NCBI GenBank assembly: GCA_964351395.1
Contig: CAYGOF010000004.1
Span: 62,001-126,000, forward strand
Direction: 5' to 3'
Source: Imperialibacter sp964351395
GTDB lineage: Bacteria > Bacteroidota > Bacteroidia > Cytophagales > Cyclobacteriaceae
Length of the DNA: 64,000 bases
The notes below the pieces were generated by a model. It did not search any database. It was not told where the DNA came from and was given only the letters and a program-made list of their open reading frames with translations. Of this stretch, positions 38,898 to 48,384 are shown piece after piece (position 1 is the stretch's first letter; each line of letters starts with the position of its first letter). Both the position numbers and the translations under genes were made by a program.

Positions 38898-41567
38898 TTA
38901 TTCGTATCTCAAGGCTTTTACCGGGTCGCTTTTGGCGGTGGCCATCGTTTTGTAGCCCACGGTTAATACGGCAATGACCAGGACGAGCAGGCCTGCCACT
39001 ATAAACACCAGCGGGGTGATGGCAATCCGATAGGCAAAATTGTCGAGCCAGTTGTTCATGACAAACCAGGTAGCTGGCCAGGCTATAATGTTGGCAATTA
39101 GCACCAGATAGACAAATTCTTTAGAAAGTAGTACCACGATATGCCCAACGTCAGCCCCAATGGCTTTCCTGATGCCAATTTCTTTTGTTTTTTGCACAGC
39201 ATTGAACGATGAGAGGCCAAAAAGCCCCAGACAGGCGACTATAATGGCAAAGCCAGCAAACAGCGTAAAGACTCTGCTGAATTTCTTTTCTGAGTTGTAC
39301 TGACGGTTGAAGAAATCGTCGAGAAAGAAGTAGTCAAACGGGTTGCCAGGAAAGAGTCTGGCATAAGAGAATTCCACTTTGTTGAACACCTCTTTCAGAT
39401 TGGAATTACCACTTTTGACTAATTTGATAGTAAAGAAGCTGCTTCGTCCTGTAACTAATGGAAACAGCAGTGGTGTCACATTGGTCTTGGCCGACATTTG
39501 ATTGTAGTCTTCTACTACACCAATGATGGTTTTTTCTCCCCGGTTCCACAATACTTTTTGGTTAATGGCTGCGTCGGCAGATGGATAGCCAAGAAACTTT
39601 ACGCCAGATTCATTGAGAATGACGCTACCTGTGTCAGTTGTAAAGGTGCGGTCATAATTGCGACCAGCCACCAATTTAATATCATAGGCTGGGAAGTAGT
39701 CGTAATCAACTCCCGCTATATAAATTGTTTTGCTGGATCCCTCAGGATCGCCTGCACGCTTAATGCCATTTGCCCAGAAAATTTCGTCTCCCGGCACATT
39801 GGTGCCTGAAGCAAATGCTTTGATTTCTGGGTTGTTCAAAAGCTCATTTCTAAAAGTTTGAAGAGTTGGTTTGTACAATGAGTCGGCAGTAAAAACGCCC
39901 GGACCTTTTACGACCAGGGTTTCGGTAATGTCAAAACCAAGATCAAGATTGTTCATATGTCTCAATTGTTGGTAGACAATGATTGTACCTGCTATGAGAC
40001 AAACTGATGAAGCAAACTGAAAGACTACAAGAATTTTTCGAAGGTAAATACCTGCATTGCTTCCAGTCATTTTCCCTTTGAGTACCTTTGATGGTTGATA
40101 TGACGACAAAACAAAAGCTGGGTATAGTCCTGCAAGTATTGCTCCGGATAAAACCAGAAAAAAAGTAGCACTCCAGAAATTTAACGAAAATAGAAAGCCG
40201 AGGCTGAGCTTTGAGTCAGTTAGTGTATTGAATTGACTAATGCCAAGCACTACGATGAATAGTGCAATGAAAAATGCCAGCAGATTAAGTACCACGGATT
40301 CGGTAATGAACTGACCAATTAGTTGAGCCTTAAAAGCTCCCATTACTTTTCGAATGCCAACCTCTTTGGCCCTTTCAATAGACCTGGCTGTACTCAAGTT
40401 GATATAATTAATCCAGGCGATAATCAATATAAACCCAGCAATGATTACCAGGAAGAACACTGCCTGTCCGTCTCCTGCTTCATCGGGTTCAGATTCCTGA
40501 AGGAGGTTAGAGTATAGGTGAATGTCGGTGATAGGCTGAAGAGGAAAGTCAGTCTTGAAGTTATATTTCTCGAAAATCTCCTTTCTTTCTTCGTATAGGA
40601 TTTCCGCAAATCTTTTGTCGAATTCATTTGGATCCGTGCCTTCGCTTAAAAGTACATAAGAATTGAAGTCATACCAGCCCCAGGCTGTTTCTGACTCATT
40701 TTCAGTTTCGTTGTTGAGTGTCTGGTAGGAAATAAGGAAGTCAAATTTGATGTGTGAATTTTCAGGCACATCCCTGGCTACCGCAGTTACAGCCATACTG
40801 TGTCGGCCGTCCATTTTCATCATTTTCCCAATAGGTTCTTCGTCACCAAAGTATTTATTGGCTGCCGACTCGGAAATCACCATCGTATTTGGTTCTGTCA
40901 AACAGCTTTCCAGGTCGCCCTTTACAAGCGGAAAATCGAAAATTTTAAGAAAGGAAGGATCAACAATATGTACCCGGTTCTCTCTGAAATTCACGTTCTG
41001 GTAGGATATAACAGCTGATTCGGGGAATGCTCTGGCAAAGTCTACTACTTCAGGCATTTTTTCCTTCATGAATGGTCCTACCCGGGGAACGGCTGCCGCG
41101 CATTCTATTTGAAGCTCGCCATTGCGATAAACATTGTACTTGATTCGATATAGATTATCCGCATTTTCATGAAATCGGTCATAGCTTCTTTCATAGGCGA
41201 CGTACTGCATGATAAACATACAAGCCGCCATGCCCAATGCCAGTCCCAGCACGTTGAGTGCTGTGTAGACTTTGTTCTTAGAAATGGTTCTTAGGGTGAT
41301 TTTGATGTAGTTTCTGATCATTGCACCTGAGTTATTTTGAGTTGAATAGTCCTTTTTTCTTCTTAGATCGTAATTGCGCACAGAAAGCACGGCATCTTTT
41401 ATGTAATGCGCTGAAGCATACCACTTTCCATTATTTGCCAGCCTCTCCTCGTACAGCTCCAGCAAGTCTCCATGAATCTCTTCGAACAGTTCGGCACTGC
41501 AGACCTTCTGCAGAAAGTAGGTCGCAAGGGCTGGTGGCCTGTTGTTGGAATGGTTAGAAGAACCCAA
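38898..41567 (-). CDS. MacB/FtsX-type ABC transporter permease with N-terminal prefix domain (paralogue)
   Basis: An 889-residue permease of the same design as 2722-5352. The prefix domain occupies about residues 1-70 (LATYFLQKVCSAELFEEIHG, DLLELYEERLANNG). The first membrane helix is YTALNVLGLALGMAACMFIM, the first FtsX domain carries VGIRKVMGAFKAQ, and the second carries IGIRKAIGADVGH, ending in KSDPVKALRYE. Two periplasmic MacB-type cores lie between. It should be a mechanotransmission or export permease, but no ATPase gene is nearby. It lies 11 bases after a PadR gene and is followed by a terminator. Confidence 0.9.
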   Translation of the reverse strand: MGSSNHSNNRPPALATYFLQKVCSAELFEEIHGDLLELYEERLANNGKWYASAHYIKDAVLSVRNYDLRRKKDYSTQNNSGAMIRNYIKITLRTISKNKVYTALNVLGLALGMAACMFIMQYVAYERSYDRFHENADNLYRIKYNVYRNGELQIECAAAVPRVGPFMKEKMPEVVDFARAFPESAVISYQNVNFRENRVHIVDPSFLKIFDFPLVKGDLESCLTEPNTMVISESAANKYFGDEEPIGKMMKMDGRHSMAVTAVARDVPENSHIKFDFLISYQTLNNETENESETAWGWYDFNSYVLLSEGTDPNEFDKRFAEILYEERKEIFEKYNFKTDFPLQPITDIHLYSNLLQESEPDEAGDGQAVFFLVIIAGFILIIAWINYINLSTARSIERAKEVGIRKVMGAFKAQLIGQFITESVVLNLLAFFIALFIVVLGISQFNTLTDSKLSLGFLFSLNFWSATFFLVLSGAILAGLYPAFVLSSYQPSKVLKGKMTGSNAGIYLRKILVVFQFASSVCLIAGTIIVYQQLRHMNNLDLGFDITETLVVKGPGVFTADSLYKPTLQTFRNELLNNPEIKAFASGTNVPGDEIFWANGIKRAGDPEGSSKTIYIAGVDYDYFPAYDIKLVAGRNYDRTFTTDTGSVILNESGVKFLGYPSADAAINQKVLWNRGEKTIIGVVEDYNQMSAKTNVTPLLFPLVTGRSSFFTIKLVKSGNSNLKEVFNKVEFSYARLFPGNPFDYFFLDDFFNRQYNSEKKFSRVFTLFAGFAIIVACLGLFGLSSFNAVQKTKEIGIRKAIGADVGHIVVLLSKEFVYLVLIANIIAWPATWFVMNNWLDNFAYRIAITPLVFIVAGLLVLVIAVLTVGYKTMATAKSDPVKALRYE

Positions 41568-41578
41568 AATAGAGCTGG

Positions 41579-41911
41579 TTAAAGGTTCACAAATGAGAGT
41601 TGCGGAATGTTGGCCCAGAGTTGTTCCTTCATTTCTTTGGCTTCTTTCATCGTAGCAAAGCCAGTAGAAGTTACCTTGAAAAATCGCTTCTTTTTGCCCC
41701 CTCTTTTCGATGTGGCACCCCCAAATTCAGACGTTAAAAAACCCTTGTCTTCAAGTCTGTAGAGCGAAGAATGAACCGCACTTATATTCAGGATTCGGTT
41801 GGCAGATTTTTCCAATTCTTGCCTTACTGCTACAGCGTATGCTTCGTCGCCAAGCGACGCTACAATGAGGAGTACCAGTTCTTCAAGTTCTCCGAGGTTA
41901 TTACCTTTCAT
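41579..41911 (-). CDS. PadR-family transcriptional regulator (paralogue)
   Basis: A 110-residue PadR winged-helix protein (MKGNNLGELEELVLLIVASL, HSSLYRLEDKGFLTSEFGGA, KRGGKKKRFFKVT). It closely parallels the regulator at 2390 and likewise stands directly before a prefix-domain permease, so it probably regulates the operon. No palindrome like the one before the first PadR gene was found upstream. Confidence 0.88.
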   Translation of the reverse strand: MKGNNLGELEELVLLIVASLGDEAYAVAVRQELEKSANRILNISAVHSSLYRLEDKGFLTSEFGGATSKRGGKKKRFFKVTSTGFATMKEAKEMKEQLWANIPQLSFVNL

Positions 41912-42029
41912 TCTATATTAATTCCGTTGCAAATGCATTATCCTCACAAACGTAAATTAAATAAATAGGTTTTCCTCAGCTTTGTAAATAAAATATATGA
42001 TAGAGGTACAATGAATGAATAGGATCAAA

Positions 42030-42416
42030 TTACCCTAAGATTCTCTCCAGGTCTTTTTCTCTGACCGGCTTCACAATAAAATCGCTGATTTCTTCGTAGG
42101 AATTCGCTCTGGCAATATCAGCATCGTCAATAGAAGAGCTTACCATGTAGATCGTCACCTTTTTATCTATTAAAGGTTTTATTTGAACAAACTCATCGAG
42201 AAACTGCCAACCATCCATCACCGGCATATTGATGTCAAGTAAAATAATATCAGGTAATTCGTGGCTTGAGCTAATAAGTGGCCTCATATACTTGATTGCC
42301 TCCTCGCCATTTTTGAAGACAAGCAGATTCTTACAGTACTTATGGAAGTTGATCAGTTTTGTTATTCCGTAAATGTAAATCTGATCGTCATCAACAATAC
42401 AAGCTATGTCTACCAT
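42030..42416 (-). CDS. Single-domain response regulator, partner of the adjacent kinase
   Basis: A 128-residue receiver domain: acidic pocket VDDDQ, phosphoacceptor Asp in ILLDINMPVMDGW, switch Ser in YMVSSSI and Lys in FIVKPV. No output domain. The start lies five bases after the stop of a large histidine kinase, so the two are co-translated and almost certainly form a phosphorelay. Lacking an output domain, it probably passes phosphate on or acts by protein contact. Confidence 0.92.
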   Translation of the reverse strand: MVDIACIVDDDQIYIYGITKLINFHKYCKNLLVFKNGEEAIKYMRPLISSSHELPDIILLDINMPVMDGWQFLDEFVQIKPLIDKKVTIYMVSSSIDDADIARANSYEEISDFIVKPVREKDLERILG

Positions 42417-42421
42417 GGGTG

Positions 42422-45400
42422 CTAAAAATATATTTTGAAAGTGGTTCCATTCCCAACTTTGCTTTCCACTTCAATTCTTCCACCCATGCTTTCTACCTGG
42501 TTTTTTGTTATGAAAAGCCCTATTCCCTTCGCGTCACTGTTTCCATGAAAAGTTTTATACATTCCGAATATTTTGTCTTTGTGTCGGTCAAGGTCAATAC
42601 CTAAACCGTTATCTACAATTTGCAGAAATTTTATGTTATTTTGGTCAAAAAAATCGATATTTATTACAGGATTTCTGTCTGGGTGCCTGTATTTAATGCC
42701 ATTACTTAGAAAATTTAATATTATACTTTCTAAGTATGCTTTATTGTATTTGATTGATAAATCGTCTGGAAAGTTAAGATTTATCTGAGCATTTTTTTCT
42801 TTAATATCTCCGGAAAGTATTTGAATGGATTTTTCAAAATATTCTTTTAGGTTAAGTTGCTCTTTTTGCGTGTTAATGTCGATTTGAATTTTAACCACCT
42901 CATTAAGGTTCCTAATGGTCTCGCTGAGGCCGCCGGAAATTTGAGATAGTCGCTGGATTAATTCATTTTTCTCATCTTGTGAGTTGGAGATGTTGATCAG
43001 GTTGATCATCATTTCCAAATTTCCAGAATGCGATCGGAGATTGTGCGATACAATATGAGCAAAGTTGAGCAAACGCTTGTTCTGCTCGCTAATGATATCA
43101 AACGAATGTCTAATCTCCTCTTCCTTTTCCTTTCGCCAGCTAATATCGGTGTGGGTTCCAATGGCCCTTGTTGGAGTTCCTTTTTCGTCAAACTCAACAG
43201 CTTTGCCTCGGTCAAGTATCCATACATAGTGCCCATGAGCGTGTTTTACGCGCAACTCGTTGGTATATACGTCTGTCTCTCCTTCCAGATGCTTTTCCAT
43301 CTTCAGGTAATACGAATGCCTATCGTCAGGGTGAATTAAATCATCCCACTTGTCGGCTGTTAGTAAGTGATCATTATTGCTTAATCCGATAATTTGCATC
43401 GCCTTGTCCGAGAAAAACACTTCACCAGTTTGGATTTTCCAGTCCCAAACCCCTTCCCCTGAGCCATCCAATGCAAATTGCCAGCGCTGTTCGCTTTCCT
43501 CCAGGGCACGCTCTATAATTTTTCGGTTTGTGATGTTGTAGCTGATCCCGATCAACCCTGTTATCTCCCCATTTTCGTTGTAAAATGGAATCTTTGAGGT
43601 AAGAAACCAATGCTCCGACCCGTCATTTTTTTTATTAAATGTCTCCCTATTGACTATCGGAGTTCCCGTTGAAATAACTTGAATGTCCTCTTCTATCGAG
43701 GTTTTAGCTGTTTCTTCAGGATACAAATCAAAGTCGGTTTTCCCTAGCACTTCCGATTCTTCGACTACTCCCAGATACTCCATTTCCAGCCTATTTGCCA
43801 GTGTTTTTCGGGATTCAAGGTCTTTTATATACACATTTACAGGTATGTTGTCGATAAGCGATTTCAGTAATTGGCGCTCCTCTTTTAACGCAGCTTCTGT
43901 TGCTTTCCTCTCAGTAATATCTTTTACCTGGGAAATAAAATGGATTGGGTTACCCGCCAGGTCTTTCAGAAGCGACACATTTAATTGGACCCAAATAATT
44001 GTCCCTAATTTGTGGAGGTATCTTTTTTCAAGATTATAATTGTCGATCTCCCCGGAAAGTAGCTTTGAAGCTAATTCGAAATCAATGTCTAGATCCTCTG
44101 GATGAGTGATATTTCTGAAGGTGAGCTCCATTAGCTCGGCACCGGAATACCCAAGCATTTGGCATAGTCTTCCATTCACATTAATCCAGTTTCCATCGAG
44201 TGAAATCAGTGCCATACCTATGGCGGAATACTGGAACGCTCCGCGAAATTGCTCCTCGCTTAATCTCCAGTCCATCTCCGCTTTTTTGATCGAACTAATG
44301 TCCTGGACAGTACCGAACCGTCGAACACAAATGCCACTTTGAAACTCGCCTTCTCCGATGAGCCTTACCCACCTGGGATAATCACTAGTCGTTCTTACTT
44401 CAAGTTCCAGGTCGAAAGGAGTGCCATTTTTTTCTAATTGCACAATTCCATCTTCCAATTTTTCCCTACTTTCTTGAGTATAGGTATTAATAACAGCTTC
44501 TCTGGTAGCAATAAAGTCATCCGGTAAACCATAAATTTGGTTGGCTACCGCGCTCCAAACAGTTATTCCGCTCCCTATTTCCATTTCCCAGGTGGCTATC
44601 TTAGCTACCTTATTCGCATTCTTGAGTATTCGTTCTATTTTTTCCCGCTCAGCCTCCTTTTTCTTCAGCTCCGTCAAGTCCGCTGTGTACATTACAAGTC
44701 CGCCAATCTCGCCAGGCGATACATACCAGGGCCTAATATCCCATTCGAACCAACGGACAGACCCAGCCGGCGTTTTGAATGATGCCTCATCGCTCTTAAA
44801 AACAGAACCTTTCATGCATTCTTCAAAAATCTTACTCCAATCGTCTCCTGTTTCTGGCAGCACTTTATCGGGTGGACGGCTCAACAGATCCTGGGCAGTT
44901 AGCCCGAAATCCTCCCTCCACTGCTCTGAGGCAGCCAAATAGTTCAGTTCTTTGTCGAACATGGCGATAGCGGTGGGGGCTTGCTCGATAAAGAGTTGAC
45001 TCCTTTTATTACTTTCTATCAGGTTGAGTTCTGCGATTTTTTGATCAGTAATATCTATGTGTGCGCCAGCAATTTTTACCTGTTTTCCAGCACCATCTTT
45101 GTAAATTACCCCTGTTACCCTGATCCAGCGCTGTGAGCCGTCCGGCCTGACGATCCTATGCTCGAAACTGGTCCTTTCACCATTTTTGAAATCACCGATA
45201 AAAGCTTCATTTACTATTTTTTGGTCATCGGGATGAGCTCTGGCTTTCATCTTCTCGAGAGTTACCTCTTCTTCTTTGCCAAATCCCCAAATAGTTCTTA
45301 CAGAATCGTTGCAATCAAAAAAACGATTGGGCACGTCAAATGTCCACAGACCAATATGAGCACTTTCACTGGCTAGCTCTAGCTTTTCGCTGACCTGAAG

Positions 45401-46327
45401 CAGTTGAAAGCTCCTTTCCTTTACTTTTACCTCAAGTTCTTGATTTAGTTCAAGTAGCTGATTTTGAGCAAGATTCCTTTCGTTTTCTACTTTAGTGAGC
45501 GCCTTGGAGGCAACTACAATAAGTATGAGTGACATGAGCAGGAAAGTCACTATAGTTAATAGAATGCCTGATTGTTCAGACACTAGTTGGTATCGGAAGA
45601 TCAGTATCCTGATAAATCCAACTACTGAGATAAGGATGGCAAATTGTGGAAAGAGCCTTCGTGCAAGCCAGTTGTTTGAATAATATCCCCTGACAAAACC
45701 TGTAAACCCAAGTTCCGGCTTTAGTAAAGAGGCGGCTATCGACAGTAAAAAGAAACACGCTGAAGTATGGACGGCCATACTTCTGAAAAACCACATTTTT
45801 TCTGTAATGGGAATATTGTAAGCGTAACTTATCATCGACAGAAAGGAAATAATAGTAATTCCATGAAGGCAGTACTGGCTTACGAGGGTAATTTTTCCTG
45901 AAAATTGCCTGAGAATACAAAGCGAAATACTGAAAAGAAGGAAGCACGTTGCGGTGGTCGCCGACATCCTTCCAGGATGAGGAATGCTAAGGATACTTTG
46001 ACCAATGTCCTTTACTAGTAATTGATCAATCCTCAAATCGGCATCAAAAACATATTCTGATACCGTCATACTCCCGATCAAAAAGACTACAAAAATGGCA
46101 GAGAAAAATACCCCTTCAGCAAGTGGTTTTGTTTTTTGAAAAGAGAACAATGAAATCGACGTAAGCAGCAGACCCAGCGCTGTATTGAATTTCATTGAGG
46201 GTAAGCCTGGCATTATCCGGAGTAAACCATCTATGCCATTTAGCCAGCCAAACACAACTGTCAATGAAAGCAATCCCACAAAGGATGCAGCAAAATAGAT
46301 AAAACGATGAACTGCGCCAGTACTCAT
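42422..46327 (-). CDS. Membrane histidine kinase with six PAS domains
   Basis: A 1301-residue sensor. Residues 1-280 contain about seven or eight membrane helices of a MASE-like sensor module. A coiled linker (285-315) leads to six PAS/PAC units at about 316-430, 443-553, 565-680, 690-806, 818-934 and 945-1064, each closed by a D-I-T/D-I-S type motif (GAHIDITDQK, TVQDISS, VKDITERK, YNITNRK, THTDISW). The phosphoacceptor His is in AHIVSHNLRSHSGNL (about 1095). The ATPase domain has N-box FLSNGIKYRHP, VDNGLGID and GIGLFITKNQVES. Signals are unknown; PAS units may sense redox, light or small ligands. It is followed by its receiver gene. Confidence 0.92.
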   Translation of the reverse strand: MSTGAVHRFIYFAASFVGLLSLTVVFGWLNGIDGLLRIMPGLPSMKFNTALGLLLTSISLFSFQKTKPLAEGVFFSAIFVVFLIGSMTVSEYVFDADLRIDQLLVKDIGQSILSIPHPGRMSATTATCFLLFSISLCILRQFSGKITLVSQYCLHGITIISFLSMISYAYNIPITEKMWFFRSMAVHTSACFFLLSIAASLLKPELGFTGFVRGYYSNNWLARRLFPQFAILISVVGFIRILIFRYQLVSEQSGILLTIVTFLLMSLILIVVASKALTKVENERNLAQNQLLELNQELEVKVKERSFQLLQVSEKLELASESAHIGLWTFDVPNRFFDCNDSVRTIWGFGKEEEVTLEKMKARAHPDDQKIVNEAFIGDFKNGERTSFEHRIVRPDGSQRWIRVTGVIYKDGAGKQVKIAGAHIDITDQKIAELNLIESNKRSQLFIEQAPTAIAMFDKELNYLAASEQWREDFGLTAQDLLSRPPDKVLPETGDDWSKIFEECMKGSVFKSDEASFKTPAGSVRWFEWDIRPWYVSPGEIGGLVMYTADLTELKKKEAEREKIERILKNANKVAKIATWEMEIGSGITVWSAVANQIYGLPDDFIATREAVINTYTQESREKLEDGIVQLEKNGTPFDLELEVRTTSDYPRWVRLIGEGEFQSGICVRRFGTVQDISSIKKAEMDWRLSEEQFRGAFQYSAIGMALISLDGNWINVNGRLCQMLGYSGAELMELTFRNITHPEDLDIDFELASKLLSGEIDNYNLEKRYLHKLGTIIWVQLNVSLLKDLAGNPIHFISQVKDITERKATEAALKEERQLLKSLIDNIPVNVYIKDLESRKTLANRLEMEYLGVVEESEVLGKTDFDLYPEETAKTSIEEDIQVISTGTPIVNRETFNKKNDGSEHWFLTSKIPFYNENGEITGLIGISYNITNRKIIERALEESEQRWQFALDGSGEGVWDWKIQTGEVFFSDKAMQIIGLSNNDHLLTADKWDDLIHPDDRHSYYLKMEKHLEGETDVYTNELRVKHAHGHYVWILDRGKAVEFDEKGTPTRAIGTHTDISWRKEKEEEIRHSFDIISEQNKRLLNFAHIVSHNLRSHSGNLEMMINLINISNSQDEKNELIQRLSQISGGLSETIRNLNEVVKIQIDINTQKEQLNLKEYFEKSIQILSGDIKEKNAQINLNFPDDLSIKYNKAYLESIILNFLSNGIKYRHPDRNPVINIDFFDQNNIKFLQIVDNGLGIDLDRHKDKIFGMYKTFHGNSDAKGIGLFITKNQVESMGGRIEVESKVGNGTTFKIYF

Positions 46328-46672
46328 TTTTATTTGAATTAAATGAACCTAGACCTCTCACTAAAGGGCATTATTTTCCCGAGGGCTATTGCTGGGGAGT
46401 CAAAATAACAATTAAAATCAAAAGAATGGAAACCAGAAAGTCCAAGGTCCCCGGGTCAGTTTTTATGTGGTGACCAGGAATATTAATTCGAGCAAACCCT
46501 TGCGTCGATTAAACGGCTGGTTGGAAGTCTTTACCCCTGTTTCTTACCGTTGACCATTTTTTAATTAAAACTATAGAAGAGCCTGCGTACTTTACCACTT
46601 GTTTAATGAATCCTCCTTTATGTTGGCAGGAACGCAATAAAAAATTGGTATTACTACAAAAGCAATAATATT
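46328..46672. other. Gene-free region before the Tld cluster
   Basis: 345 bases between the divergent kinase gene and the first TldD gene, expected to hold both promoters. I see no clear consensus box, hairpin or small gene. Confidence 0.4.
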
Positions 46673-48313
46673 TTGAGACGCAGAGATTTTGTTCAGTTAG
46701 CAGGTTTAGGAATGGCTGGTGCCGCTTTGTCCATTCCAATTGTGGGGAATGCAGTGCCAGTGCAGCGCTTGTTGGAGATGCCGCTCGATACAGCCCAAAA
46801 GAAACAGTTGGCTGATGTGGCGTTAAATACAGCGAAGGGAAATGGGGCCAGTTATGCCGATATCAGGATAGGTAGGTATCTCAATCAATACGTGTTCACC
46901 AGGGAAAAAAGGGTGCAAAGCATTACGAGTACAGAGTCCTTTGGTGTTGGTATTCGAGTAATCGCGAATGGTACCTGGGGCTTTGCTTCGACCGATAATG
47001 TAACAACTGATGGTATCAAAAAAGCTACCATGCAGGCGGTGGCTATCGCTAAGGCCAATTCAAAATTTCAAACTGAACCTGTCAAGCTGGCGCCGGTACA
47101 GTCGTATGGAGAGGTGAGCTGGAAAACTCCAATTCAAAAAAGTGCCTTTGAGGTACCAGTTTCTGAAAAAGTTGACTTGCTGCTCAACGCCAATGCGGCT
47201 GCTATCGAAGGTGGAGCAAGTTTTGTGAACTCTAATCTATTCATGATCAATGAGCAGAAATACTTTGCCTCGACAGAAGGCTCATTCATCGATCAGGATA
47301 TTCACCGTATCTGGCCCACGTTCACTGTCAATGCGGTGAATAGAGCCGAGGGATTGTTCAAATCCAGGAATGCGATGAGTGCCCCGATGGGTATGGGCTG
47401 GGAGTATATGATTCCCAGGGAGGCCGATAAATTAGAGGGCCCCGGCGGCACTAAGCTGTACAAAAACAGCTACGATATCGTCGAAGACGCGGCCATTTCT
47501 GCAGCTCAGGCTAAAGAGATGTTGTCTGCCAAGTCGGTCGATCCCGGGAAATATTCGATGGTGCTTGAGCCTAACCATCTTGGGCTTACGATTCATGAGT
47601 CGGTGGGGCATCCTTTGGAGCTTGATCGAGTGCTTGGCTATGAAGCCAATTACGCAGGTACCAGCTTTGCCACACTTGATAAATGGAAATCCGGAAACTT
47701 CAACTACGGTAGTAAGCAGGTAAATATTTTTGCAGATAAGTTGCAAGAAGGCTCTTTGGGAGCAGTTGGATACGACGATGAAGGAGTGAAGTGTAAGCGA
47801 TGGGACCTTATCAAGGAAGGTGTACTTGTCAATTACGAAGCTATCCGTGACCAGGTACACATTCTTGGGCAGAACGAATCACATGGATGCTGTTATGCAC
47901 AAAGCTGGGAAGATGTTCAATTCCAGCGCATGCCAAACGTGTCGCTGGCGCCAGGGAAAGAGAAATACTCGTCGGCTGAAATGATCAAAGATGTTGAAAA
48001 AGGCATCTACATAGCTGGCCGGGGTTCTTATTCCATTGACCAACAGCGTTATAACTTCCAATTTGGAGGCACAGTGTTTTACGAGATCAAGAACGGTGAA
48101 ATTGTCGGAATGCTTAACGACGTGGCTTACCAAAGCAATACCCAGGAGTTCTGGAATAGCTGCGTGAAGGTGTGTGATGAGAACGACTACAGGCTTTTTG
48201 GATCTTTCTTCGATGGAAAGGGGCAGCCTTCACAGGTGAGTGCCGTTTCCCATGGGAGTTCAACAGCCAGGTTCGATGGCGTGAATGTGATCAATACTGG
48301 TCGCACGATATAA
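46673..48313 (+). CDS. TldD-type metalloprotease subunit with Tat-like N-terminus (copy 1)
   Basis: A 546-residue TldD/PmbA-family protein. The start is TTG 46673, fixed by alignment with copy 2: MRRRDFVQLAGLGMAGAALS, a twin-Arg signal-like segment (RRxF) followed by small residues. The zinc motif HExxxH is HESVGHPLELDR at residues 308-313. A Cys-containing block EFWNSCVKVCDENDY near 490 may supply the third ligand, by analogy with TldD. The family makes TldD/TldE heterodimers that degrade unfolded peptides and mature some peptide antibiotics. First gene of the unit TldD1-TldD2-TldE1. Confidence 0.9.
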   Translation: MRRRDFVQLAGLGMAGAALSIPIVGNAVPVQRLLEMPLDTAQKKQLADVALNTAKGNGASYADIRIGRYLNQYVFTREKRVQSITSTESFGVGIRVIANGTWGFASTDNVTTDGIKKATMQAVAIAKANSKFQTEPVKLAPVQSYGEVSWKTPIQKSAFEVPVSEKVDLLLNANAAAIEGGASFVNSNLFMINEQKYFASTEGSFIDQDIHRIWPTFTVNAVNRAEGLFKSRNAMSAPMGMGWEYMIPREADKLEGPGGTKLYKNSYDIVEDAAISAAQAKEMLSAKSVDPGKYSMVLEPNHLGLTIHESVGHPLELDRVLGYEANYAGTSFATLDKWKSGNFNYGSKQVNIFADKLQEGSLGAVGYDDEGVKCKRWDLIKEGVLVNYEAIRDQVHILGQNESHGCCYAQSWEDVQFQRMPNVSLAPGKEKYSSAEMIKDVEKGIYIAGRGSYSIDQQRYNFQFGGTVFYEIKNGEIVGMLNDVAYQSNTQEFWNSCVKVCDENDYRLFGSFFDGKGQPSQVSAVSHGSSTARFDGVNVINTGRTI

Positions 48314-48384
48314 ACGACATTACTTAAAGAACATATGATCAGTTTTGGTTCGAGGGTTATCCATCATCAATTAAAGATTTATAA

